Assembly: GCA_027886175.1 (NCBI GenBank)
Contig: JAJNNQ010000077.1
Coordinates: 186,001 to 250,000, forward strand
Direction of reading: 5' to 3'
Length of the DNA: 64,000 bases
Source: Phylloscopus collybita
Lineage: Eukaryota > Chordata > Aves > Passeriformes > Phylloscopidae
A model generated the notes under the pieces. That model worked only from the letters and a program-made list of their open reading frames with translations. It did not search any database and was not told the origin of the DNA. Shown piece after piece: positions 1-10,892 of the stretch; position 1 is the stretch's first letter, and every line of letters starts with the position of its first letter. A program made the position numbers and the translations under genes.

Positions 1-734
1 CCCAGGCCACTGGGATGTGGGGATGTGCAATGCCAAGGGCAGCACCATGGGGCAGCCCCTGCCAGGCTGCTGAGCAGGGACAAGGAGGCCATGAGGCCCT
101 TGCAGGCCTGCAAGGGTCACTTGTCCCCTCCTGCTGGCTCAGGCCCAGGGCCAGCAGCCATGGCCCAAGTGCTGCAGGAGTTGGCTGTGTCAGGGCCTTG
201 CAGCTGCTGCCCATCCCTGTGGCCTGTGCAGCCCAGGCTGTCCTACGGTGTCCATGCCCTGTGCCTCTGTCCCTGCAGGCTGTCGTCACCCGCGGCTGCC
301 CCACCTGGCTGGGCCCTTCCTTTGCTGACAGCTCTGCATCCTGCCTGCCTCTGCCTGGGCACACACAGCCTTGGGCTGGATACCAAAAGGGTTCATTCCA
401 TTTTTACTGTGCCTGTGAACTTCTAGCACAGGAACAAGGCATGCAGGTCCTGCTTTCCCAGCAAGGATGGTTGGAAGAGAAGAAGACATCTGGCTCAAGA
501 GTGCAGTGATAGAGAAAACAGGGAGTGAATCTGGGAACTTGGGGTGGGTTTTATGGTGATGGGTAAATTGTAATGCACATTTTGTGACTTTATATAAGTA
601 ACACTCTTTTAGAATCACATGTCCACGTAAGGTTATGAGTTACCATATGTTGGACCTCAAGCCTGAATAAATTACACCTTCATAAACATCAAATTAGTGT
701 TAAGGAGTCTTATTCTGATAATTTGGAATTTGAT
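1..734. repeat. Left copy of a direct segmental duplication
   Basis: This stretch matches 56,764-57,514 in the same orientation with only scattered substitutions (for example 'cccatccctgtggcctgtgcag' here against a 'cccatgcctgtgccctgtgcag' variant there). It ends in an AT-richer piece that leads into a 37-bp minisatellite in both places. Overlapping ORFs on both strands come from GC-rich composition: the frames are shared by both copies only because the DNA is similar, and no domain is recognisable. The match starts at the first base of the window, so the duplication probably continues to the left. No gene is seen. Confidence 0.85.
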
Positions 735-2490
735 AAGAGCAGGGACTCACAGAACCAAGGAGTCTACTGTCGTACCTTGGACCCTCATGGAACCAAAATT
801 CTTTTTGATACAGCAGAGCCACATGGAACCAATGGTCCATTGTGATACTGCAGATCCAAGGAGATCATTGGGACAAATATGGAACCTCATGGAATCAAAA
901 ATACATTGTGACAGAGAAAGGCCTCATGGAACCAAGAGTCCATTGTGACACAGCAAGGCCTTGTTTGAACAAGGGAACCATTCCTGATAGTGCCGAAACT
1001 CATGGAACCAAGGGGCCACTGTGAAACACTGGGGCTGAAGGGACTGAAAGCTCCATTGTGACAATGTGGATCCAAGGAGACCATGGTGACACTGTGGGGC
1101 CACGTGGAACCAAAGGGGCCATTCTGACCCAGCAAGACCTTGTAGAACCAAGGAGGCCATTGTGACACTGCTGAACCTCACAGAACCGAAATGACCACGT
1201 TATACTGTGGGACCTCCTGGAACTAAGGGCCTATGGTGACACTGCAGAACCAAGGAGACTGTTGTTGGCAGTATGAAAGCTCATGGAACCAGAACTCTAT
1301 TGTGACACAGCAAGGTCTCATGGAACCAAGGGTCCATTGCAACTCTGTGTGGCCTCATGGAACCACGAGCCATTGTGACACAGTGTGGCCACATACGGAC
1401 AAGGGGCCATTGTGACTGAGGAACCTCATGGAACCAAGAGTCCATTGTGACACTGCAGAGCCCTGTGGAACCAAGGGGACCACAGTGACATTGTGGGGCC
1501 TCATGGAACAGTGGAGACTATTCTGACATTTTGGGACCCACTGGAACCAAGGGGCCATTATAGCATAGCAGGGCCTCATGGAATCAAGGGGGCTGCAGTG
1601 AACACTGCGGATGTCCATGGGATGAAGGGTCCATTCTGACACCGTGGAACCAAGGATACCATTGTGACACTCTGGGGCATCATGGAACCAAAGGTCCATT
1701 GTGACACAGCAGGGCCTCATGAAACCCTGGAGGCCATTTGTACACCTTGAGGCCCTGGGAAACCAACGGGCCATTGTGGCACTTTAGAGCCTTTGGAGCT
1801 AGGGAGTCGATAGTGACACTGTGGGGCTGAATGGAACCAAGGGACAATTGTGGCACTGTGTGGCACCATTAAATCAAGGGGCCCATTGTGACACTGCAGG
1901 GCCCCATGGAACTAAGGATTCATGGAACAGGGTGAGACCTCATGGAACCAAAGGTCCATTGTGACATAGAGGGCCCTCATGGAATCCTGGAGAACGTTAT
2001 GAAACTTTGAGGCCTCGTTGAACCAAGAGGCTCTGCTGGACCTTGTGGAGCCAAGGAGGCCATTGTGACACTGCAGGGCCTGATTGAATACACCATTGTG
2101 ATACTGCAGTACCAAGGACACCACTGTGATACTGAAGGTTGCATGGAAACAAGGGGGGACAACTGTGACCATACGGGGCCCAATGGAAGCAAGGGGCCAG
2201 TGTGACACAGCTGGGCCTCATGCAGCCAAGGGGCCATTGTGATCCTGAGGAGCCCAGGAGAATCAAGGCACCACTGTGACACTGCAGGACTATCTGGAAT
2301 CATGGAGACCTTGTCACATTGTGACATTCTGAGGCCTCATGGAACCAAGGGGCCACTGTGTCATCGTGCAGTTGTGCATTGTTCATTGTGCATTGTTCCA
2401 TTCCACAGAACCAAGGAAACCATTTTGACACTGCAAGGCCTCATGGAAACAAGGGGCCATTGTGACACTGTGGGAACCCATGGAAACTGT
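735..2490 (+). repeat. 37-bp minisatellite array 1
   Basis: Degenerate tandem repeat with a period of about 37 bp whose core reads close to GGAACCAAGGGGCCATTGTG followed by an ACACTGCAGGGCCTCAT-like half. Units differ by substitutions and small indels, so no two neighbours are identical. The period is not a multiple of three, so the many ORFs here, mostly antisense, are repeat translations and not genes. Array 5 at 57,515-59,265 is its direct counterpart, with units in the same order. Confidence 0.95.
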
Positions 2491-2978
2491 TGCAAGAAAG
2501 GAGCAGAGTATCAAATGGACATCAATATGATTAGGTTTGATCTCCCTTTTTCTTTATTCCCTATATTTATGTGGTTACAGAGTAAAAGCAGGCACAGCTA
2601 AACAATTGATGAATGGTTAAAATCTTATATTCAAGCACTCTAAATGATTGCTCATTGATTGACATCTTTTGGCAGAAAATTCTTCTTTGTTCTGTCTTTT
2701 GATCAGCATTTCTGTCTTCAGCACCTCTGAGAAGGTACAACAAGTTGTTACATGTCTTCAGCTTCCGAGAGGAAGCATCCATGAGAAGGACCAATGAGTT
2801 ATTACATTTGCTACTTTTTTTGCTAGTTCAAGGCAATGTAGGAACAGCAAAGTACACAGCAGGAACAGTAGAACACCTCAAACTGTTCCATAATAGTAAG
2901 GATTGCTCAAAACTCCTATCAATGGATTGTGGCCTCGCTCTTCTAAAAATTCCTCTACATGAATTTAGTAGAAGTTCT
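2491..2978. other. Unassigned AT-rich stretch between minisatellite and OR block A
   Basis: AT-rich unique-looking sequence. Short ORFs on both strands show no recognisable domain. Its composition and abrupt left border against the minisatellite would suit an old LTR fragment, but no TG...CA ends or duplicated target site could be fixed. Nothing else is supported. Confidence 0.4.
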
Positions 2979-3059
2979 TTGAAAGATTTCTCCACAACTC
3001 TAGGAAAAAAGACTTCCTAATGAACTGCACCAGACCAGAGGGAAATCAAGGCACAGCCA

Positions 3060-3870
3060 TGGTTTGTCAGGACTTCCTTGATCCTAATGAGCCCCATGGT
3101 GCATTTGGTGCTGAGTCCTGGAAGCTGAGGGACTGAGAGGAGATTGCACAAACCTTTCCAGGAGTCAAAGTCAGAAGAAAACCCCAACGTGTCTTGAGAC
3201 ATTAATGGGTTGCACTGAGGTCCATCCCCAACACAGGCTCCTCAGGGACTCCTAGGAGGAGAGAATTGGAGGCCAGGATTGCACAAAAAACCTCTCAGAG
3301 ACTCAGTGTGGGAAGGAAATTCCAAAGTATCTTAAAAAACTTGAGTATCTCAAAGTATTAATGAGCCCCACTGAGGGTCAGTGCAAAGCTCTCAAGGGAC
3401 TCATTAAAGCAGATAATTGGAGGCCAGGATTGCACAAAAATTTCTCACAGACTCAGTGGCAAAAAAAAAGTTTTTAAGAAACTTTGAGTATCTTAAGTAT
3501 TAATGAGCCCCACTGAGTGGTTTTTACTGACTAAGAATCCCAAGGGACTTGTTAAAGTAGATAATTGGGGCCAGGATTGCACAATCTTTCTCACTGAATC
3601 AGATTTAAAAGGGAAACACCAAGTACCTTCAAATAACTGAAGTACCTTGAAGCATTAATGAGCCCCACTGAGTGTTGTTACTGACAAAGCCTCTCAAGGG
3701 ACTAATTACAGCAGGTAATTGGAGGCCATGATTGCACAAACCTCTCAGAAACTCCAAGGCAAAGGCCAAACCCAAAGTCCTTTGAAGAACCTTCAATGCC
3801 TGGAAGAAGTAAGGAGCCCCCCAGGGCCATTCCTGACCAAGGCTCCCCAGGGACTCCTTCCAGCACATCC
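3060..3870 (+). repeat. Tandem array of ~145-bp units in OR block A (6 units)
   Basis: Units begin near the phrase TTAATGAGCCCCACTGAG at about 3,084, 3,201, 3,358, 3,500, 3,654 and 3,808, giving spacings of roughly 117-157 bp. Each unit also carries 'ctcaagggactcattaaagcag' and 'aattggaggccaggattgcac'-like phrases. The same array in OR block B (26,370-27,290) has seven units, so the array changed copy number after the blocks duplicated. No coding potential. Confidence 0.9.
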
Positions 3871-5030
3871 TTGAGGCCACTGGGCTGTCAGGGGGATGCT
3901 GAGGGCAGGACAATGGGCTGAGAGTGCCCAGCCTTGCTGGGGCTGTGCCACGAGGCCCCAGGGCCTCAGGACAAGGTGTCTCCTGACAGCCCTTGGTGGC
4001 ACAGACCCTGCTGTGCCCCAGAGCACCAAGACTTGGCTTCTCTTTGTCCCCTCCTGGCATCACTGCCTGCAGTTCTCTGCTCTGCCTGGGGCCTGCGGAC
4101 ACTTTCTCTGTTGTGTGCCTCACTGGGACCCATTAAAACTTGCAGAAACTTTGGAGTTGGATTGTGACTTGGAGTTCTTGAGAGGTTTCTTCATCTCCCT
4201 CTCAGGGACTGATGCTCAGGGCCTCAGCACCAGCCCCAAGAGGGTCATTAAATTCCTTGTGCTTTGTCTGTGCTGCTGAGCTGGGCTGGGCTACTGGCAC
4301 AAAGGCAGCAGCTCCTGGCAATCAAGAAGAGCTTCAAAAGACATTTCTCCTGATGAGCAACTCTTTTCCCAGCCCAACAGAGCTCACTCACAGCTCACTG
4401 GAGGAGAAATCCTCACAGCATTTGGAACAGTCACTCTCTGGCTGGGGGAAGATAAGCTGCACTTCCTGCAGGGATCTCCTGAAGCTGCCACATCCCCCAG
4501 CTCTGAGGCCCTTCCAGGAGCACTCTCTGAGCTGCTGCAGGGCAGGGATGTGGCCCTGGGGCAGGGCTGGGTTTCCCTGCTGCAGCAGCCCAGGCACAGC
4601 ACAGGGCAGCTCCCTGTGCCAGGCTCTGCTGCAGGGCTGAGCAGCCGGGGCTGCAGCCAGGGCTGCCCAGGGCTGTCCTGCAGAGCAGGGTCCTGCAGCC
4701 CAGGGCTCTGTGCTGGCCCAGGGACTCTGCTGCCTGCCAGGGACAGCTCTCAGCCAGCCCGGGGAGCTGCTCCCAGTGCTGGGGAGAAGCTGTGGGGGGA
4801 AGGAGCCACCCTGAGCAGGGCAGTTGCTGCTGCTGAGAGGTGCTGTGTGGGCAGGGCTGCTCCCAGCTCCACACCAGCCTGGGCACAGCTCTGGAGGACA
4901 TTTCCCAAAAGAAGGTGAGCCTGGGATTGCTGTAAAGATCAGGAGCTTTCCTGAGAGTGTTTTCAATTTCCTGCTTAGAGAAGTATGGGAGAGTTGTGGT
5001 GATGACAAATGGATTTTTGCTGTTTATACA
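3871..5030 (+). repeat. OR-block flanking sequence, copy A
   Basis: GC-rich non-coding sequence paralogous to 27,290-28,260 (block B, +) and to 55,840-56,620 (block C, inverted). Landmarks include 'cccattaaaactt' and 'tggagttcttgagaggtttcttc', found inverted near 56,495-56,550. Overlapping ORFs on both strands differ between copies by frame breaks, so I do not call them genes. Confidence 0.75.
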
Positions 5031-5596
5031 TTTTTCGTATATTTCTAGCTCAGTTAACTGCTATTATGTAATTATAAAACTATAATCTTTAATTTACTCT
5101 CTTTAACTACTATTGTATATACTTAGTATAGTATATATACTTATATACTATAATATATATTGTATGGTATACATATATATACTTATATACTTATAGTATA
5201 CATATACTTATTTAAGTATAATTCTTAATTAATTGTTTCTTACCCTTTCTTTTAAGTTTTAGAACAATAAGCTGATCTTCTAATTACATTCCTGATCTAC
5301 TGTGAAGTCTTATTATCAGGAAGGGGACCTATAAGAGCAAAAGTTTGGTTTTGACCCAGAGTGTTAGCAGTCAAAAAAAAAAGTGGGGCAAAGAAGGCTT
5401 TGGAGCAACGGATTGACCCAGAGATGTGTAACTGGTGCAATTGAATCTCCTATTGGATGTTCCTGTTAAATATCCTAATTAATCAACCTCAATAAATTGT
5501 TGAAATCAGGGGCTGGGTGTGCCCCATCCCTATTGGGACACCTGGAAGCTTCCAATAAAGGTCTGGTTTTTACTTTACTGTTCTAACACTGCTACA
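5031..5596 (+). mobile_element. Solo-LTR-like element with AT-rich microsatellite
   Basis: The 3' part has LTR features: an AATAAA signal at 5,554-5,559 followed by a U5-like 'ggtctggtttttactttact' tail ending in GCTACA at 5,596. This U5 resembles avian beta-type (ERVK) LTRs. The 5' part is AT-rich, including a TATAC/TATATA-rich tract at about 5,100-5,230. The element is absent from OR blocks B and C, so it entered block A after duplication. The left boundary is uncertain and no target-site duplication was found. Confidence 0.55.
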
Positions 5597-5639
5597 AGGG
5601 TTATTTTTTTTTTCCTCTCTTTTGATTATAGGCAACAGG

Positions 5640-7290
5640 AGTATGAAAGAAGCAGAACAGGAATTGCAATCAAAGAACCACAGAACATTCTGAGTTGAAA
5701 GGGACACTCAGGATCATCAAAGGAATGTTGGAACATTTACAGAGACTCCAGCACTGCAGTTCTGGGTGTTCAGTCTCTCTGCTGGGAGGCTCCTAAAAGG
5801 CCTTCAGCCCCTCCTCAGCCCTGGACTGCAGCAGCAGCAGCAGCATCACCTTAGCAGGGCCCAGCAGGGCTCTCCTGAGCTGCCCTTGCCCAGCTGCAGA
5901 CAGAGCCTGCCCCAGCCAGGGCCCTGCAGACAGGCAGGTTTCTGTAGGGCCGGGCCCAGGGCACAGAGGCTGGGATGGGCTCTGTCAGCGCTGGCAGTGA
6001 CAAGGCTCCTCTCAGGAGGGAAATGTCCAGGCCCAGGGAGATGCTGAGGGAAGGAGAGGGGGCTGAAGAGAGCAGTGCTGGGGGCAGGAGGGCACTGTGG
6101 GTGTGTGGGAGGTGCCGTGCACAGCTGGGCACGGGAACACTGTCCTGAGTGCCCGGCTGTCTCTGCCCTGCCCTCCCAGGCACAGCCCCACCACATCTTC
6201 TCTGGGTTCTGCACTGCCCTGAGATTGTCCCTGTCATCTGGTGCTCTCAGGGAGGCTCTGGCATTTGCAGCAGCTGAGTCAGGCACTGCCCTTGGCATTG
6301 CTGCCAGGCAGCTGTGGCCATGGCCATGGGATGTCCAAGCTTCCCTGGGACCTGTGGGGCTGTGGGCAGAGCAGTTCATGGGAAAGGGGAATGGGCTGAG
6401 CCCCCTCCCTGAGATCCCATCATGGGCACACCCAGGGATCTCCTTGCTGTGTCCTTGCAAGCTCTGAGCTGCCCTCCTGGCTGCAAATCTGTGCCAGAGC
6501 CCCTCGCAGTTCCCTGAATGTACCCCGGGGAAGTGCAGAGATGCCAGAGCTGAGGAAATGCTGCTGGGTTTGCCAAGGGAGCCGTGAGTGTCCTTGGCAG
6601 AAGGGAGTGCTGAGACTTTTCCCAGAGCCCTTTGGAGAGGAGGAGACATTCAGGGATCCCTCTGCTCTGGGCAGGATCTGGTTTATCCCAGGGTGCCTCG
6701 GGAGTGTGACTGTGCTCTGACTGCAGCCAAAGCTGCAAACCCAGGGCAGCTGGGAACAAGCCCATCCAGCCCCTCACCTTGCCCAAGGTACAGGGAATCC
6801 TTTGCCTCTCACATCTCTCAGTGGAAAACTCTGAGTGCAGCAGAAATGCTGGGGATTTCTGACCTCAGAGAACCAGCAATGGTCTGTGGGCAGGAAAATA
6901 GAGGCTAAAATTCCTTTCTTCTCTCTGTGTCCTTTAGAATTGGGAGTGCAGATGGCAACAAGCTTTTTGGCATTCAAAGTGATTCCCCTGACATATCCTG
7001 AATATCCAGCTTTGTCCCTTTACCACATGGCCACAAACCCAGGGCAGCAGGGCAGGGATGGCTCCTGGAGAGCCCCCATGCACAGATCTAGCTGCTCCTG
7101 GCACACTCAGACAGCACAACTGGAGCTCAGGCAGAGACCTGGGTGAAGGTTTTCCCAGAGCAGGAACAAGGGTGGGTGAGTCACAGCAGGACAGTCTACA
7201 GGGAATGGCCCAGGTTTGGCTCAAAGCAGCCTCTGCTGACATGTCCCTGTCCTTTCTCCATGAACAGGCCCCCATGTGCAGCCAGAGCAA
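5640..7290 (+). other. 5' flank of OR gene 1
   Basis: Non-coding, GC-rich, with a short CAG run near 5,830. A polypyrimidine stretch and AG at 7,266-7,267 ('ctttctccatgaacag') could be the splice acceptor joining a distant 5' UTR exon to the intronless coding exon, the usual arrangement for olfactory receptors. Unlike the flanks of OR genes 2 and 3, which resemble each other, this flank is clearly different. Other ORFs are low-complexity and unsupported. Confidence 0.5.
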
Positions 7291-8223
7291 ATGTCCAACA
7301 GCAGCTCCATCAGGCACTTCCTCCTGCTGGCATTGGCAGACAGGCGGCAGCTGCAGCTCCTGCACTTCTGCCTCTTCCTGGGCATCTCCCTGGCTGCCCT
7401 CCTGGGCAACGGCCTCATCATCAGCGCCGTAGCCTGCGGCCACCACCTGCACAGCCCCATGTTCTTCTTCCTGCTCAACCTGGCCCTCACCGACCTGGGC
7501 TGCATCTGCACCACTGTCCCCAAAGCCATGCACAATTCCCTCTGGGACACCAGGAACATCTCCTACACAGGATGTGCTGCACAGCTCTTTTTCTTTCTCT
7601 TATTTATAGGAGCAGAATTTTCCCTGCTGACCATCATGTGCTACGACCGCTACGTGTCCATCTGCAAACCCCTGCACTACGGGACCCTCCTGGGCAGCAG
7701 AGCTTGTGCCCACATGGCAGCAGCTGCCTGGGCCAGTGCCTTTCTCTATGCTCTGCTGCACACAGCCAATACATTTTCCCTGCCCCTGTGCCATGGCAAT
7801 GTCCTGGGCCAGTTCTTCTGTGAAATCCCACACATCCTCAAGCTCTCCTGCTCCGAATCCTACCTCAGGGAACTTGGGCTTCTTGCTCTAAGTGCCTGTG
7901 TAGCTTTTGGCTGTTTTGTGTTCATTGTTTTCTCCTATGTGCAGATCTTCAGGGCAGTGCTGAGGATCCCCTCTGAGCAGGGACGGCACAAAGCCTTTTC
8001 CACCTGCCTCCCTCACCTGGCCGTACTCTCCCTGTTTCTCAGCACTGGAACATGTGCCTACCTGAAGCCCCTCTCCATCTCCTCCCCATCCCTGGATCTG
8101 GCTGTGTCCGTTCTGTACTCAGTGGTGCCTCCAGCCCTGAACCCCCTCATCTACAGCCTGAGGAACCAGGAGCTCAAGGCTGTAGTGTGGAGACTGATCA
8201 CTGGACGATTTCAGAAACATTAA
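7291..8223 (+). CDS. Olfactory receptor, OR14-like (gene 1)
   Basis: Intact 310-residue odorant receptor of the bird-expanded gamma-c/OR14-like group, a seven-transmembrane G-protein-coupled receptor expected at the cilia of olfactory neurons, signalling through Golf. Visible hallmarks: N-glycosylation site NSS at residues 3-5, GN of TM1 at 39-40, the PMFFFLLNLALTD motif at 56-68, the extracellular cysteine pair C95/C177, MCYDRYVSIC at the end of TM3 (116-125), KAFSTCLPHL of TM6 (234-243) and PPALNPLIYSLRN of TM7 (280-292). An in-frame ATG five codons upstream exists, but the chosen start gives MSNSS and the same 310-residue length as genes 2 and 3. Both TM3 and TM5 differ strongly from the other two genes. 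A poly(A) signal follows at 8,254. No frameshift or stop is seen, so it is probably functional. The ligand is unknown. Confidence 0.97.
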   Translation: MSNSSSIRHFLLLALADRRQLQLLHFCLFLGISLAALLGNGLIISAVACGHHLHSPMFFFLLNLALTDLGCICTTVPKAMHNSLWDTRNISYTGCAAQLFFFLLFIGAEFSLLTIMCYDRYVSICKPLHYGTLLGSRACAHMAAAAWASAFLYALLHTANTFSLPLCHGNVLGQFFCEIPHILKLSCSESYLRELGLLALSACVAFGCFVFIVFSYVQIFRAVLRIPSEQGRHKAFSTCLPHLAVLSLFLSTGTCAYLKPLSISSPSLDLAVSVLYSVVPPALNPLIYSLRNQELKAVVWRLITGRFQKH

Positions 8224-8253
8224 ATTGGTTGCCAGTTTCTGCAAATCATTTGT

Positions 8254-8259
8254 AATAAA
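8254..8259 (+). promoter_or_regulatory. Polyadenylation signal of OR gene 1
   Basis: AATAAA 31 bp after the stop codon. The equivalent signal lies about 30 bp past the stop in OR genes 2 and 3, in the conserved context 'caaatcatttgtaataaa'. Confidence 0.7.
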
Positions 8260-8574
8260 AGCCATCTTTATAGTTCTTCCTGTTGGTTTGGTTGTGGTAT
8301 TTTTTTTCCTATCTTTCAGTTTTTCAACATTGTCCACAAAGAAAGACCATTTTTTGTGTCATTTCTCATTTTGATTCTCTCCACCTTCACTGTGGCCACA
8401 GACTGTGTCAAGGAGGAGCTCTGCTCGCTGTGGCTCTAAAGGAACTAAAGGATTTCCCAGCAAAGTTTTCTGCAGAGATCCCCTTTTGTTCCCTTCTCTG
8501 GAGCTGCAGCAGCAATGTCTGTGTGCAGAGCTGGGGGCAGGGCAGGGGTGGCACAGCAGCTCTGCTCCTGCTGG

Positions 8575-8855
8575 CCACACTGTTCCTGATCCAGACCAGG
8601 AGCCATTGGCCTTCTTGTCCCCCTGGGCACACTGCTGCGTCATGTCCAGCCTGCTGTCCATCACTCCCTGCAGGTCCCTTTCTGCCTGGGCACTGTCCAG
8701 CCACTCTCTCCCCAGCCTGTAGCACTGCAGGGCTTGTTGTGGCCAAAGTGCAGGACCCAGCCCTTGGTCTTGTTCAACCTGACATTGCTGTATTTGGGCC
8801 CTGGATCCAATCTTTCCAGGGCCCTGTGCAGAGCCCTCCTGCCCTCCAGCAGATC
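8575..8855 (-). mobile_element. CR1 LINE fragment (3' part of ORF2), copy A
   Basis: Antisense to the window it encodes the C-terminal piece of a CR1 ORF2, with a leucine-asparagine-lysine stretch followed by VLHFGHN-like residues. It matches the larger copies at 32,122-32,735 (-) and 50,937-51,522 (+). This copy has lost the CR1 3' end: it joins OR-block sequence at about 8,570 where blocks B and C carry another ~1.55 kb. The 350-residue sense ORF running through it is an antisense artefact. Confidence 0.75.
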
Positions 8856-9545
8856 CACACTCCCAGCTGCAGGAGAGATGGCCAAGGGTGGGCAGGGCTG
8901 GCAGGGCCACAGGCACCCAGGCCTTTGTCCCCTGGGCTCTGCCAGCGCCTCTGCAGGCCCCACAGAAGGAACTTTCCTTGCAGGAAAGCCTGCACTTGGC
9001 TTCTGCCTGGCCCCTCCCTGAGCAGGCTGGCAGGCCTTGCAGCTTTAGGACATTTGTCCTTGCTGCCCCTGCCATCCCCCTGCCCCACCAACAGCCCCCA
9101 GCCAGCCGCGAGGGACAGGCCCTGCTGTGCCAGGCCTGGGCTCAGGCCTTGGCCTTTCTGCTCCCTCCAGCCAGCCCAGGCCTTGCTCAGCATTGCAGTC
9201 CCTGCTCACAGCCTTGGCCTCCCTGCAATCCTGGCCTCAAGGAGCTGCTCTCACCAGTGCCTGGGCAGCCTTTGGCACTCCCTGCCCTCACTGGGGCCCA
9301 GGGATGCTCCAAGGGACTTGGAGTTTTGCTTCTGACTCTTTAAGCAGCTTCCTCAAACTTCTCCCAGTCCCTGGGGGTCCTGGACTCTGCCCCAAATGCA
9401 GTGTGGGGCTGATGAAAATACAGAAAGCCCTCAGGAGCTCCCCTTCTTCCTTCAATTGTCTTTGGGTCTCAAGGGCTTGTGCAGCTGAATGGAGTCAGTT
9501 TGGAGTTGTGTTAAGGAGGGAGACTTCAAAGTCCATCTCATGACT
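8856..9545 (+). other. Duplicated non-coding flank shared with block B
   Basis: 8,859-9,210 is nearly identical to 32,713-33,064 in the same orientation. After that the two copies diverge. GC-rich with low-complexity ORFs in several frames and no recognisable domain. A T-rich run lies at about 9,548-9,580. No gene is supported. Confidence 0.6.
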
Positions 9546-9917
9546 ATTTTTTTTTTTAATCAACCTTTTTTTTTTTATTTTCCAGATCAGTGAGGATTGG
9601 ATAGAAACATTCCCCAAAGGATTTTGATTCTGAATGTCTCCTTATATCTGGACATGGAGAAGAATGAGCCCCTTGCAGGCTGACCCTGTTGGGACAAGCT
9701 GCTCCTCACCCCAACCTCACCATGTCTGACATTGCCCACCTGGCACTGACATCCCTGTGCCCTGCAGCAGAACCTTGTCCCCTCAGCTCTGCAGCTGCCT
9801 GTCCCAGCCCATTGCACCATGTCCCACCTGCTCTCCTCAGGCCTCTGCCTGCACACAGGCCCAGGAGAAGTTTTCCTGCTGGTGAGGAAAGAATGGAAAA
9901 GCCTGAGCAGGTTTCCT

Positions 9918-10619
9918 TGAGACATAGATTTTAAAGAATATAGGATTTTAAAGAAATTAAGATTTTAGTTAGAAATAAGCCTTATAGTTGTCGAAGTTAA
10001 TTAAGAGCTTTGTAGTTAGCTAAAAAAGACTAAGCTTGAGTTAACTTTTTCCAAATAACTGATTGCTTGTCAACCTTATGTTTGCTTAGCTGTGCTTGAA
10101 ACAATAAATAGAGAACCTGATAAATAGGTTTAGAGACACAAGACAATTACAGAGACTCCCCAATCTTAAAACTTATTGAAAGTTACTGTACCTAAGAAAA
10201 TAGAAATTCTACCAACAATCATTTGTTACCATTTGCATTGAAAAAGTAGAAAGTTCAGAGCGATAAAGAGTCATTTTACTTCCTCACTTTAAACCCACTC
10301 CTCTTAAATAAGACCACCGACCCATTTCAAAAGACAAACTACGCATGCTTAATTAGTTTTTTGCTAATTACCATACAAAGCGGAAAATGAGATGTACCAA
10401 AGTGATAAATATGTATTTGTAATTTAAATATTCAACAGTTTTGTAAATAAAATAACTTTGTGATTTTCTGTAAGGTGCGGTATGCCTTTGGGGAACTATC
10501 CCACATGCTGCCCAGCGCTGCAATAAACATACACTTTCTAACTTCAAACTGTTAGAGAGTTTTTGTCCGTCTCAGTTGGATATTGGTATTAGATCGATAT
10601 TCCTATTTTTAATAAATCA
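9918..10619 (+). mobile_element. Solo LTR, family C (702 bp)
   Basis: Starts TGAGACA and ends AATAAATCA, flanked by the 4-bp direct repeat TCCT (9,914-9,917 and 10,620-10,623). An AATAAA signal lies at 10,522-10,527 before a U5-like 'cactttctaacttcaaactg' stretch. A second copy of matching length and ends lies at 37,699-38,389, and a more diverged relative at ~13,050-13,706. The short target duplication suits a class I-type retroviral integrase. No internal viral genes remain. Confidence 0.85.
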
Positions 10620-10623
10620 TCCT

Positions 10624-10892
10624 GAACAACAAAGCCCACTCAGGAACCACATGCTCAGGACAGGCTGCCTGGAATGATGTCGCCTTTCTACAAGGGACAG
10701 TGCCACCAGAAATGAGCTCTGGAAGCAGAATTCTCTGAGTCTCTCAGCTGAATTCTCTGTCCCTCTCCTGGATCTCTGTTAAAAAGGGAAGCTGCTGGTC
10801 GCCTCCTCAGCTTGAACCCTTCTTTGGAATGCAGACAGAGGTTCCCAGGTGTGTAAAGGAAGCGTTGCTCAATGTTGATTGAAAGCTTTTGT
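10624..10892. other. Unassigned spacer
   Basis: About 270 bp between the LTR and the next minisatellite. No ORF, repeat or signal is recognised. Confidence 0.4.

Noticed and set aside
735..2490. CRISPR-like array
   Set aside because: Units are contiguous and degenerate, without unique spacers, in a vertebrate genome context.
8283..9335. 350-codon plus-strand ORF downstream of OR gene 1
   Set aside because: It runs antisense through a CR1 fragment and GC-rich duplicated flank, has no domain, and the block B version is broken.
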